Shown here: piece by piece, positions 17,754-26,174 of the stretch | Position numbering within the stretch: position 1 is the stretch's first letter | How the letters are laid out: every line of letters begins with the position of its first letter | NCBI GenBank assembly: GCA_942493385.1 | Contig: OW818699.1 | Location: 3,596,001-3,660,000 of the forward strand | DNA length: 64,000 nt | Direction of reading: 5' to 3' | Origin: UBA8389 sp942493385 | GTDB taxonomy: Bacteria > Bacteroidota > Bacteroidia > Bacteroidales > UBA1402 | Notes under the pieces: generated by a model | The model's input: the letters and a program-made list of their open reading frames with translations, nothing else | Told to the model about the DNA's origin: nothing | The model's database searches: none | Position numbers and translations under genes: made by a program

Positions 17754-17761
17754 CGAAGATA
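17754..17761 (-). promoter_or_regulatory. Weak -7-like element upstream of the OPT gene
   Basis: The minus strand reads TATCTTCG, one base from TAnnTTTG, 21 bp before the OPT start codon. The same variant occurs upstream of the fucosidase gene (58456-58463). No -33 box was identified. Confidence 0.3.
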
Positions 17762-17771
17762 GAATTTAATT

Positions 17772-19193
17772 TTATTTCTGAAGCTCCCCGTTGATGCGGA
17801 AGCGCTCAAAGAGCAGTTTTCCGGCTCCAACGATGGAATTGGGCTGGGCCACGTTGTTGAACGAGCAATTCCGAATCTGAATGTTGTGCACGTTGGTCAC
17901 GTTTTCGAAACCGTCTATCCACAATCCATAAATGCTTTTTTCGGAAGTAATGTTCGAAAGGAAAACATTTCTGATTTCGGGCATGTTGGGGCCGCTCAGT
18001 ACACCTTCGTATTTCATTTCCACTCGAAAAACTGCTTCGGCACATTCTCCCACCTGTATGTTCCGTATAAAGATGTTTTCGATTTTTCCACCACGGATCG
18101 GGTTGGATTTGATGCGAAGCATTCGGTCCAAAAGCGGACTGTCCATCTCACAGTCTTCGGCCCAGACAAAGCGGCAACCACCGGTTATTTCGCTTCCAAC
18201 CACTACTCCACCGTGACCGTTTTTCATGGTGCAGTGGCGGATGATGATGTTTTCGCTGGGTGTATTCCAGCGTTTTCCATCCTTGTTACGGCCGGATTTG
18301 ATGGCGATGCAGTCGTCACCGGTGTTGAACGTGCAATTTTCGATCAAGACGTTTTTGGACGATTCGGGATCACAACCATCGTTGTTGGGGCCTTGGCTTT
18401 CCATGGTGACACCGCGTACGATGACATTTTCGCTTAGCAAGGGGTGTATAAGCCAAAAGGGGGCATTATTGATGTGCACATCCGAAACCAGGACGGTATT
18501 GCATTGATAGAACTGTATGAAGGGGGGACGAAGCCTGTCCTCTACGGTCATCACTCTTTTTGACATGGGCACTTCCTCTTTTTCCATCGCGGCCAAGCGA
18601 TTTCGACCGGAGACTTTGTCCCCGTTCCATTCCTGAGAAACGACTCCTGGCTTCCATCCGTATTCGGTTTTGCCTTTCCAAGGCCACCAGTTCGTTTCAT
18701 TGGCCTGTCCGTCAAGGATACCGTGCCCTGTCACAGCCACATTCTTTTGCTGATACGCATAAATGAGCGGGCGAAAGTTGATGCAATCCCAACCTTCCCA
18801 GCGTGTAATCACAAAAGGTTTGTAATCTTCCGGATTGGTTGAAAACTTTAAGGTCGCCCCTTCCGAAAGGTTCAGGCAGACATTACTTTTAAGCTCGATG
18901 GGACCGGTGAAGAACACCCCGGCAGGCACGACCACGGTTCCGCCTCCCTGATTGTAACAAGCCAGTATGGCTCTGTTGATGCAGTTTCCCGAATACATGA
19001 CCACCCCTTCCACGGCTCCATAATCCGTAATTAGAAACGTTCGGTCCGGAAATTTGGGTTCAGGAATGGAAGCCACAATTCGAGCTTGCATTTCCCATCC
19101 TTTTTTCTCGGTCATTCCGGCCAGGAGGTTACTAAAAGGCACTGAGCTAAGTAATAATAGCAGAATCAGAGGTTTAACCATGTGTAGGTTCAT
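17772..19193 (-). CDS. GH28 family polygalacturonase-type enzyme
   Basis: 473 residues with a signal peptide (VKPLILLLLLSSVPFSNLLAG), so it acts in the periplasm or outside. The family fold is a right-handed beta-helix that hydrolyses alpha-galacturonic linkages in pectin. The motifs read NNDGCDPES, TGDDCIAIKSG (the Asp pair), GHGGVVVGSE and RMLRIKSN, which together match the catalytic set of bacterial exo-acting GH28 enzymes. The TDYGAVEG start and GGGTVVVPAGVFFTGPI are also typical. The start ATG overlaps the stop codon of the hybrid sensor gene by 4 bp (ATGA), so translation is probably coupled; a second ATG four codons later is possible. Together with the sensor and the pectinesterase it forms a small homogalacturonan locus. 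Whether it is endo- or exo-acting cannot be told from the sequence alone. Confidence 0.92.
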   Translation of the reverse strand: MNLHMVKPLILLLLLSSVPFSNLLAGMTEKKGWEMQARIVASIPEPKFPDRTFLITDYGAVEGVVMYSGNCINRAILACYNQGGGTVVVPAGVFFTGPIELKSNVCLNLSEGATLKFSTNPEDYKPFVITRWEGWDCINFRPLIYAYQQKNVAVTGHGILDGQANETNWWPWKGKTEYGWKPGVVSQEWNGDKVSGRNRLAAMEKEEVPMSKRVMTVEDRLRPPFIQFYQCNTVLVSDVHINNAPFWLIHPLLSENVIVRGVTMESQGPNNDGCDPESSKNVLIENCTFNTGDDCIAIKSGRNKDGKRWNTPSENIIIRHCTMKNGHGGVVVGSEITGGCRFVWAEDCEMDSPLLDRMLRIKSNPIRGGKIENIFIRNIQVGECAEAVFRVEMKYEGVLSGPNMPEIRNVFLSNITSEKSIYGLWIDGFENVTNVHNIQIRNCSFNNVAQPNSIVGAGKLLFERFRINGELQK

Positions 19194-22100
19194 AGGTTCT
19201 TGGGCGTTGATTTGTTTTTGTATTCGGATGGCGTCATGCCATATTTATGTTTGAAACATTTACTGAAATAACGGGCATCGTTCATCCCAATCTGGAAGCT
19301 TACCTCCGACACATTGTATTGGCCGGTATCCAACAGCTGCGCTGCCCGTTTGATACGGGATTCCTTGATGAATTCAATGGGTGACATACCCAACAAACCC
19401 TTTAGCTTGTTAAAAAAAACCGTTCTGCCCAGGCCAACCACGGAGACCAACTGATCGACAGTCAATTCGCTGTTCGACATATTTTCTTCCATAAAATTGA
19501 AAATACGTTTCATGAAAACAGAATCCGGTGAAGGCAGGTTCATGCCTTCTGAAGAAACAGATTGGATGGAAAAGAGGTCATGCCGGAATTTTTCCTGAAG
19601 CGTAAGCCGCTGTTTCAAAACATTCTCAATCTTGGCCTCCAGATAAGCGGCGCTGAATGGCTTGGCTATAAAGTCGGTAACTCCTGTCTGAACGCATTCC
19701 ATCTGAGTGACCATGTCTGATTTGGCAGTAAGCATGATTACTGGGATGTGACAGGTTCTGTCGTCTTCTTTGATGCGCGACGTCAGTTCCAGACCGTCCA
19801 TCACTGGCATCATCAGGTCGGTAATCACGAAATCCGGCATGAGGTTGCCCATCATGTTCCACGCCACATGGCCATCAGCAGCCTCAGCCACACGGTATTT
19901 TCTAGAAAGGACTGAAGTAAGGAATTTGCGAAGTTCTGAATTGTCCTCCACCACCAGCATCAAGGGTTGATTTCCGGAATTACCTTCATCGTGATTGGCA
20001 TCCAGATCGGATTTTAAGGATTTGATAGGTTCCAAGACGGCTTGTAACGGTTTATCGTCTTCGGCATGAATCATTGTTACATTTTCATCGAAATGTGCTG
20101 TCCCATGCTTGAACCGGACTTCAAACGTTGTGCCCTTGCCCAATTCGCTGGTTACACCAATGGTAGCATGATGCATTTCAACGAGTTCCTTTACCAAATG
20201 CAGGCCTATGCCTGTTCCACGGATATGACTGGTCTCGTCGTAGGAGAAAAAACGTTCGAACAAACGGGCTTGTTTATCGGCAGAAATGCCTGTTCCTGTA
20301 TCGGCAACGGAAAGCACCGCATCATCCCCATCCAGAAAAGTGGTCAGGGTAATAGACTTACCAGAAGCAGTGAACTTAAACGCATTGGACAGTAAATTGT
20401 ATACGATGGTGTCGAGTTTATCCGTATCCAGCCATACCGTGGCTCCGTTGGTGGTATCGATCACTTTGAAGTCCATTCGCTTTTCCTCTGCTGAAACATT
20501 GAAATTGGCAGCAACTGATGCAACGAATTGTCCGAACGGCACTTCCTTTACTTTGAGTTGCATTTTTTTGTCTTGAACTTTTCGGAAATCGAGCAACTGA
20601 TTGATGAGCCTCAACATGCGATCGATGTTGCGCTGTACGATGGTGAGCAGGGTTCTGTTGTCGCCGGTCAGGCTTTCGTCAGTAAGCAAATGCTCCACTG
20701 GGCCTGAAATCAGGGTGAGCGGCGTACGCAATTCGTGGGAGATATCTGTGAAGAAGTTGATTTTTAGGTCACTGATTTTTTGTTCCACTTCCACTTTACC
20801 GCGCAGTCGTAATATGGTCGTAAAGAAATAGAGTCCAAAGGCAATTAAGGCAAATCCAAACAAAATGTACAAACCAATGGCGTACCAAGTCTGCCAGAAA
20901 GAAGGCCGGATGTGTAGTTCGAGTTGACGTTCATTATTAAGCCAGAATCCTTCACTGTTGGTCGATTTAACCCTAAAAGTGTAGTTGCCAGGAGACAGAT
21001 TGGTGTAATTGACACTGTTGAGTTTCTGAGTTTTGATCCAGTCAGGATCGACAGGATCCAGGCGATAGGCATATTGAATATTTTCTGGTGCCCGGAAATC
21101 CAGCGCTGCAAATTCGATGGTGAAAACGTTTTGTTTATAGTTAAGCGAAATCTTACCGATCTCATCAATATTTTTAGCGAGTGGCGAATTCTTTTCACCA
21201 ATGTTGGCTTCCTTGTTGAACAGGAAAAAACGGGTGAACACCAATCTGGGAACAAAAGTGGCTGTCTTGACCTTGGATGGATTAAACTGGTAGAAACCAT
21301 TGGTGGTTCCCGCATAGATTTCACCAGAGTGAAGACGATAGGATGAAGACTCGGAGAAGGTTACGCTTTCGAGCCCGTAATTCTTGTTATAGATGTCCAT
21401 ATCACCCGTTTGTCGGTCGAATCGGGTAATGCTGTTTTCTGAAAACAACCAGAGAAAACCCTGCAAATCTTCCTGGATACTCAACACAATATCGCTGGGC
21501 AGTCCTTCGCTCATGGTATACGCCTTGAATTCAGGCGTTTCACCCAACTTGAATTGGGCACTCAGCTTATTCAATCCTCCTCCAAACGTTCCGAACCAAC
21601 GGGTATCAGCATCATCCACATAAACATAATGTACATCATTGATGCGTAGACTGTTTGGATCGGTACCACTTTTCCGGTATTCGTAAAACCGAATATCGGA
21701 AGGCTTGCTGAAATTCGCATCAAAAGCCACGATGCCATCGACTGTACCCAACCAAATAATGCCTTGCCGGTCTTTGGCAAGGCTTCGAATATTCTTGCAG
21801 CGTGCTATTGGATAGTCCTTCATTTCGTTCCGCACATGAATGAAACGGAATTTTCCGTTCGTTTCTTGCACCAAATTCAATCCGCCACCATAACTCCCAG
21901 CCCAGATTCGACCTTTTTGATCCTCCAACAAAGCATAGAAATTGTTTGAATTGGGCCTGTCTGCTATCGGTAGCGATTCGAGGAAACGGGTAACGACATA
22001 GGCATTTCCATTCGGATCTTTTTCCTGCAACAGCAGCACCCCTGCGCCTTTGCTGGCTATCCAGATGCGCCCTTTTCGGTCTGCAAGGATGTCATAGGCA

Positions 22101-23608
22101 AAAAAATTGGCATTTGGCCGCTGTGGAACGATGGCACCCTGGTTGTTCAGAAACCCAATCCGCTGACCATTAGGCGAATAAATAATAATCCCCCCTTCCC
22201 TGTCGGCTGCCCAAATACGCTTGTGTCGGTCTTCAAAAATGGTGCGAACCTCGCTCCCTCCCTTTTGCTTTAGGATGGAAGGTACATTGGTGAAATTGAA
22301 GTTGGATTCTTGAATGGAGCATTTTTCAAGCCCAGGCGATCGTGTACTCAACCAAAGTGATCCATTTCTGTCGTAATACGCCGCATGCATGGTATTGAAA
22401 AAACGTCTATTCGGATCGGAAGGATCATTATAAAAAGGTTTGAACGACATTTCCTTCCTAAAGAATTCGGAAAAACCACCAGAGCGGGGATGAACCCATA
22501 AATGGTCTTTCGTGTCTTCAACCACAAAGAAATTGGGTTGCAACTGCGCAAATCCGAATTGCTCGTCACTTTTCGGTTGAAACCGTATGAAACGATTTTT
22601 TTGGGTTTCGTACAATACCACTCCAGGTGCGTCGGCTTCCAGCCATACATCACCGGCCATATCCTTGTAAAAAGAATGAATCAGATTGCTACTTAAAGCA
22701 GGTGTAGTCAATTGCACATCATGAGACAAAACCTTGAAGTTGAAATCCGTCAGGAAAATCCCGTCCCCACGCGTGATGATAAGTATTTTACCATTGTTTA
22801 GTGGGCAGAAACCATTGATAGCAGCATCGGAGTGAAAATCTTCCAGCCTGAAATTGCGTTGCTGTTTGGACCAAGTCCATATTTGTCCGTTGTCTGAACC
22901 GAAATAAAGGTTGTTTTTGGTTTCGAGATGGGAGAAAAAACCAGTTTCCTCCTGAAATTGATGAAAAAAATGAGTGGAGGTGTCTTTAATTGGATCGTAA
23001 TGCGTAATGCCTTTGTCGGTGAGAAACCAGAATTGATTGTTTTTATCTTTGAACACCTCTCGTATCACATCTCCTGCCAAATTCCCATTCTTGCGATTCA
23101 GATACTTGATGCTCAAGATATCATGTCCATCATTGGCTACATGAACCAAATAGCATCCATCGGTGAAAGTAAGTAGGCAAACATCATTTCCAGGAAGCAT
23201 TCGGACATACTGGACGGTCTTGGAAACCACCACTTTAGTCGTGTCGGAATTGTAGGACAGCCGTTGGAACCTTTCGTTTTCAGGATTAAAACGATAAATC
23301 TGAAAGTCGTTGGTTAAAATCCAAAGGAAACCGAACGGGTCTTCCTGCATCGTGTTCAGCCGATTGTTGGTAAAACCATTTGGATCACCAGCCAAACCTT
23401 TATATACCTTGAAGTTCCGTCCATCAAAACGGTTGAGGCCATCCCAAGTGGCAAACCACATAAAGCCTTTTTTGTCTTGAAGAATGCTCATCACCCGATT
23501 TTGGGACAAACCATCGTCTGCCGTGTAATGGGTGAAGCGCACCTTTTGTTGTGCCTGCAAGCAGATGCTTGCCCATAGAACTACGAATAGTAAAAGGTTG
23601 CGTTTCAT
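19190..23608 (-). CDS. Hybrid two-component system sensor/regulator 1 (HTCS), pectin locus
   Basis: 1472 residues from the ATG at 23608, which gives a clean signal peptide (MKRNLLLFVVLWASICLQAQ). An upstream TTG frame extension (to 23749) would run into the neighbouring gene. The periplasmic part is a two-component-regulator propeller with repeats such as FMWFATWDGLNRFDG and GRIWIASKGAGVLLL, then a Y_Y_Y domain (SPGNYTFRVKSTNSEG) before a single membrane segment near residue 910. The cytoplasmic part has HisKA (SHELRTPLTLI, His958), HATPase_c (GTGIGLHLVKELVEM), a receiver (ITDLMMPVMDG, Asp1264) and an AraC-type HTH pair at the C-terminus. Such proteins bind an oligosaccharide in the periplasm and activate transcription of the matching polysaccharide genes. 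Its neighbours CE8 and GH28 point to a homogalacturonan fragment. Confidence 0.95.
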   Translation of the reverse strand: MKRNLLLFVVLWASICLQAQQKVRFTHYTADDGLSQNRVMSILQDKKGFMWFATWDGLNRFDGRNFKVYKGLAGDPNGFTNNRLNTMQEDPFGFLWILTNDFQIYRFNPENERFQRLSYNSDTTKVVVSKTVQYVRMLPGNDVCLLTFTDGCYLVHVANDGHDILSIKYLNRKNGNLAGDVIREVFKDKNNQFWFLTDKGITHYDPIKDTSTHFFHQFQEETGFFSHLETKNNLYFGSDNGQIWTWSKQQRNFRLEDFHSDAAINGFCPLNNGKILIITRGDGIFLTDFNFKVLSHDVQLTTPALSSNLIHSFYKDMAGDVWLEADAPGVVLYETQKNRFIRFQPKSDEQFGFAQLQPNFFVVEDTKDHLWVHPRSGGFSEFFRKEMSFKPFYNDPSDPNRRFFNTMHAAYYDRNGSLWLSTRSPGLEKCSIQESNFNFTNVPSILKQKGGSEVRTIFEDRHKRIWAADREGGIIIYSPNGQRIGFLNNQGAIVPQRPNANFFAYDILADRKGRIWIASKGAGVLLLQEKDPNGNAYVVTRFLESLPIADRPNSNNFYALLEDQKGRIWAGSYGGGLNLVQETNGKFRFIHVRNEMKDYPIARCKNIRSLAKDRQGIIWLGTVDGIVAFDANFSKPSDIRFYEYRKSGTDPNSLRINDVHYVYVDDADTRWFGTFGGGLNKLSAQFKLGETPEFKAYTMSEGLPSDIVLSIQEDLQGFLWLFSENSITRFDRQTGDMDIYNKNYGLESVTFSESSSYRLHSGEIYAGTTNGFYQFNPSKVKTATFVPRLVFTRFFLFNKEANIGEKNSPLAKNIDEIGKISLNYKQNVFTIEFAALDFRAPENIQYAYRLDPVDPDWIKTQKLNSVNYTNLSPGNYTFRVKSTNSEGFWLNNERQLELHIRPSFWQTWYAIGLYILFGFALIAFGLYFFTTILRLRGKVEVEQKISDLKINFFTDISHELRTPLTLISGPVEHLLTDESLTGDNRTLLTIVQRNIDRMLRLINQLLDFRKVQDKKMQLKVKEVPFGQFVASVAANFNVSAEEKRMDFKVIDTTNGATVWLDTDKLDTIVYNLLSNAFKFTASGKSITLTTFLDGDDAVLSVADTGTGISADKQARLFERFFSYDETSHIRGTGIGLHLVKELVEMHHATIGVTSELGKGTTFEVRFKHGTAHFDENVTMIHAEDDKPLQAVLEPIKSLKSDLDANHDEGNSGNQPLMLVVEDNSELRKFLTSVLSRKYRVAEAADGHVAWNMMGNLMPDFVITDLMMPVMDGLELTSRIKEDDRTCHIPVIMLTAKSDMVTQMECVQTGVTDFIAKPFSAAYLEAKIENVLKQRLTLQEKFRHDLFSIQSVSSEGMNLPSPDSVFMKRIFNFMEENMSNSELTVDQLVSVVGLGRTVFFNKLKGLLGMSPIEFIKESRIKRAAQLLDTGQYNVSEVSFQIGMNDARYFSKCFKHKYGMTPSEYKNKSTPKNL

Positions 23609-23711
23609 AAAGGTGTGTTTAACGGCATCTGAAAACAAAAGTCTGCAAATACCTGGATTTGGATGTGGAATTTCTGGTAAAATACGTCGATAAATTCGTT
23701 TGAAACTAAGA

Positions 23712-24659
23712 TTAGTCTGCTTTTTGGGTCGTGGGATGCCAATCTCCAAAAACAGACTTCAGATTTACTTGATTTGCTACCTTTTTGGAAAGCTGCTTGC
23801 TCCAAGTCACGCGTTTGCTGAAATCACTACCGGGGCCTGTATTTTGGTATTCGGCGTATCGGGCTGTCGCTTCATTTTCCTTTTTGCTCCAATTGTTCCA
23901 ACCTTCTGGTTTAATCTTTCCAGTCATGTTGCAATTCATAAACAAGGTGTAGGCATACGCCCGCCATGGCCTTCCCAGATAAACGGACTTAACACTATCG
24001 GCCGTTTTTATCGTGCAATGGTTGAACACAAAACCGAAGGCGATATTTTTGGGGGTTGAAGCAGCAGTAATGTACGAATTGATTTTTCCAAGGATGGTGC
24101 AACCTTCGAACCAGGCGGTGGACGCTCCGAAAATAAAATCGGTGGTTCCCTCGATGTAACAACCGCCGAAATAGTTACGACAGCCTTCGCGTCCCAGATA
24201 AATGGTGTCCTGATTCCCCAGGAAACGACAGTTGAAAAACGCAACCCGATCACCCTCCACATGGAGGGCGACTGCCTGGCCCATGCGCGGAGCGTTGTTC
24301 TCGATGGTCAGGTTTTCAAGTACGATGTCGTTGCCCTGGATCAGGAACGTGTACGCTTTAAAGGTCCCCATCTTGTTGATGTTCGCATGATCATCCCACG
24401 TGATGACGGTGCTGTCACGGTCTTCGCCAATCAAGGTGATTTCTGTTTTTTGGGTGGGCAAAACTACTTTTTCCTTGTACACTCCTTTTTTTATAAAAAT
24501 GACCGTCCTGCCTTCTGGGCGGAAATCACGAATGGAACTGATGGCAGCCTGTACAGAGGTAAAATTACCGCTTCCGTCCTTGGCAACCACCAAATCGTAC
24601 TTCATGGCAAAAACACTGCCGGAGGCAAGCAGAAAGAGGAAAAATAGGAACTTTTTCAT
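23712..24659 (-). CDS. Pectinesterase (CE8)
   Basis: 315 residues with a signal peptide (MKKFLFFLFLLASGSVFA). It removes methyl esters from homogalacturonan, making it accessible to GH28. The beta-helix family motifs are all present: GQAVALHV, GNQDTIYLG with the acid/base Asp151, GTTDFIFGAS with the nucleophile Asp174, and the LGRPWR substrate-binding Arg/Trp. The length is normal. It is the first gene of a minus-strand set; the hybrid sensor starts 103 bp further on and then GH28. Upstream, the minus strand has TACACTTG (24679-24686), one base from the -7 consensus, after the terminator that closes gltD. Confidence 0.95.
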   Translation of the reverse strand: MKKFLFFLFLLASGSVFAMKYDLVVAKDGSGNFTSVQAAISSIRDFRPEGRTVIFIKKGVYKEKVVLPTQKTEITLIGEDRDSTVITWDDHANINKMGTFKAYTFLIQGNDIVLENLTIENNAPRMGQAVALHVEGDRVAFFNCRFLGNQDTIYLGREGCRNYFGGCYIEGTTDFIFGASTAWFEGCTILGKINSYITAASTPKNIAFGFVFNHCTIKTADSVKSVYLGRPWRAYAYTLFMNCNMTGKIKPEGWNNWSKKENEATARYAEYQNTGPGSDFSKRVTWSKQLSKKVANQVNLKSVFGDWHPTTQKAD

Positions 24660-24703
24660 GGTTTATGAATTTGTACTACAAGTGTACGAATTTTTGATGA
24701 CGC

Positions 24704-24735
24704 AAAAAAAGGGGCTGTCCTTTTAAGACAACCCC
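24704..24735 (-). terminator. Rho-independent terminator of the gltBD operon
   Basis: On the minus strand GGGGTTGTC (24735-24727) pairs with GACAGCCCC (24719-24711) across a 7-nt loop, with one G-T pair, followed by seven T. It lies 22 bp past the gltD stop codon. Confidence 0.85.
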
Positions 24736-24757
24736 TTCCATATTTATAAGCAGATTT

Positions 24758-26173
24758 TTATTTACTCAAGTATTCCTGAACCGATTTGGCCATATCACGG
24801 CCGGAGGCCATGGCGCGAACGACAAGGCTGGCACCTGTAGCAGCATCGCCGGCTGCAAAGATGCCTTTGACGGAGCTTTCATTCTTGATGTTGGTCTTGA
24901 CGTTGCCGCGGGCATCATAATCGACGGCGAGTTCGTTGAGCAGGCCGTCTTGTACCGGATTGGTGAAACCCATGGCCAGGAAGACGATGTCGGCTTGCAA
25001 GGTTTCGGTCTTGCCGGTCGGCTTCATGCTCATGCGTCCGTTGGCTTCGGTCACCCAGTCTACTTCGGCGATTTCAACACCAGTTAAATTTCCATCCTTA
25101 CCGATGAAACGATTGGTGGTGAGACACCAGCGACGGGTGCAACCTTCTTCGTGTGAAGAGGAGGTCTTCAGAATGTTGGGCCAGTTGGGCCAAGGCGTTG
25201 CAGGGTTATCGCCTTCGGGCGGCATACTCAAAATTTCAATCTGAGTGATTTCGATGGCACCCTGACGGTTGGATGTTCCCACGCAGTCAGAACCAGTATC
25301 ACCACCACCAATGACCAGCACACGCTTGCCCTTGGCTGAGATTTCAGCGCCTTCAATGGGCAAACCAGCCTGTTTGAAGTTCTGTTGGATCAGGAAGTCG
25401 AGGGCAAAATGGATGCCGTTCAGTTCACGACCTTCCACTTTGAGATCACGAGGCACACCTGCACCAATGGTGATGCAAATGGCGTCGTTTTGTGCTTTCA
25501 GATCCTTGATCGAAACGTTTTTACCAATTTCTGCATTGGTGACAAACTTGACGCCTTCGGCAACCAATATTTCCTGACGACGGTCGATGATGTTCTTGTT
25601 GAGCTTGAAGTTGGGGATGCCAAAACGCAGCAAACCACCAATCTGAGGATCTTTTTCATAGACGGTAACCTCGTGGCCAAGACGGTTCAGACGGTATGCT
25701 GCCACCAGTCCGGCAGGGCCGCTTCCAATGACTGCAACTTTCTTACCGGTGCGGGTTTTGGGCGGACTGGGAACAATCCAACCTTCGTCCCAGGCACGCT
25801 CGGTCACGGATGCTTCGTTCTCACGGATGGTCACGGCATTGTGGTCGATGTTCAGTACGCAGGATTTTTCGCAGGGTGCAGGACAAACGCGACCGGTGAA
25901 TTCCGGAAAATCGTCGGTTTCGGACAGTACTTCATAAGCCTGTTTCCACTTTCCTCTAAACAGCAAGTCCTGGTATTCGGGCATTTTGTTGCCCAGCGGA
26001 CAAGCCCAGTGACAGAAGGGAATGCCACAATCCATGCAGCGGGAGGCCTGCAACATGCGGTCTCCGTTGTTCAGGGTTTGTTCGACTTCCCCAAAGTCGG
26101 TCTTTCGCTCGTGAACCGGACGATAACCGGCTTCCTTGCGTTCTATCGTAATGAATGCTTTTGGATTTCCCAT
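24758..26173 (-). CDS. gltD: Glutamate synthase, small subunit
   Basis: 471 residues, the standard length. It takes electrons from NADPH through FAD and two iron-sulfur clusters to the large subunit. Visible features: CMDCGIPFCHWACPLGNK and CPAPCEKSCVLN (cluster ligands), VIGSGPAGLVAAYRL (FAD), VLVIGGGDTGSDCVGTS (NADPH) and GIFAAGDAATGASLVV near the end. It follows gltB with a single base between stop and start, so the two are co-translated in a 1:1 complex. A strong terminator follows. Confidence 0.97.
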   Translation of the reverse strand: MGNPKAFITIERKEAGYRPVHERKTDFGEVEQTLNNGDRMLQASRCMDCGIPFCHWACPLGNKMPEYQDLLFRGKWKQAYEVLSETDDFPEFTGRVCPAPCEKSCVLNIDHNAVTIRENEASVTERAWDEGWIVPSPPKTRTGKKVAVIGSGPAGLVAAYRLNRLGHEVTVYEKDPQIGGLLRFGIPNFKLNKNIIDRRQEILVAEGVKFVTNAEIGKNVSIKDLKAQNDAICITIGAGVPRDLKVEGRELNGIHFALDFLIQQNFKQAGLPIEGAEISAKGKRVLVIGGGDTGSDCVGTSNRQGAIEITQIEILSMPPEGDNPATPWPNWPNILKTSSSHEEGCTRRWCLTTNRFIGKDGNLTGVEIAEVDWVTEANGRMSMKPTGKTETLQADIVFLAMGFTNPVQDGLLNELAVDYDARGNVKTNIKNESSVKGIFAAGDAATGASLVVRAMASGRDMAKSVQEYLSK

Positions 26174-26174
26174 A

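Noticed and set aside
23609..23749. Longer N-terminus of hybrid sensor 1 from a TTG codon at 23749
   Set aside because: It would place about 47 residues before a clean signal peptide and overlap the pectinesterase 3' end. The ATG at 23608 is clearly better.
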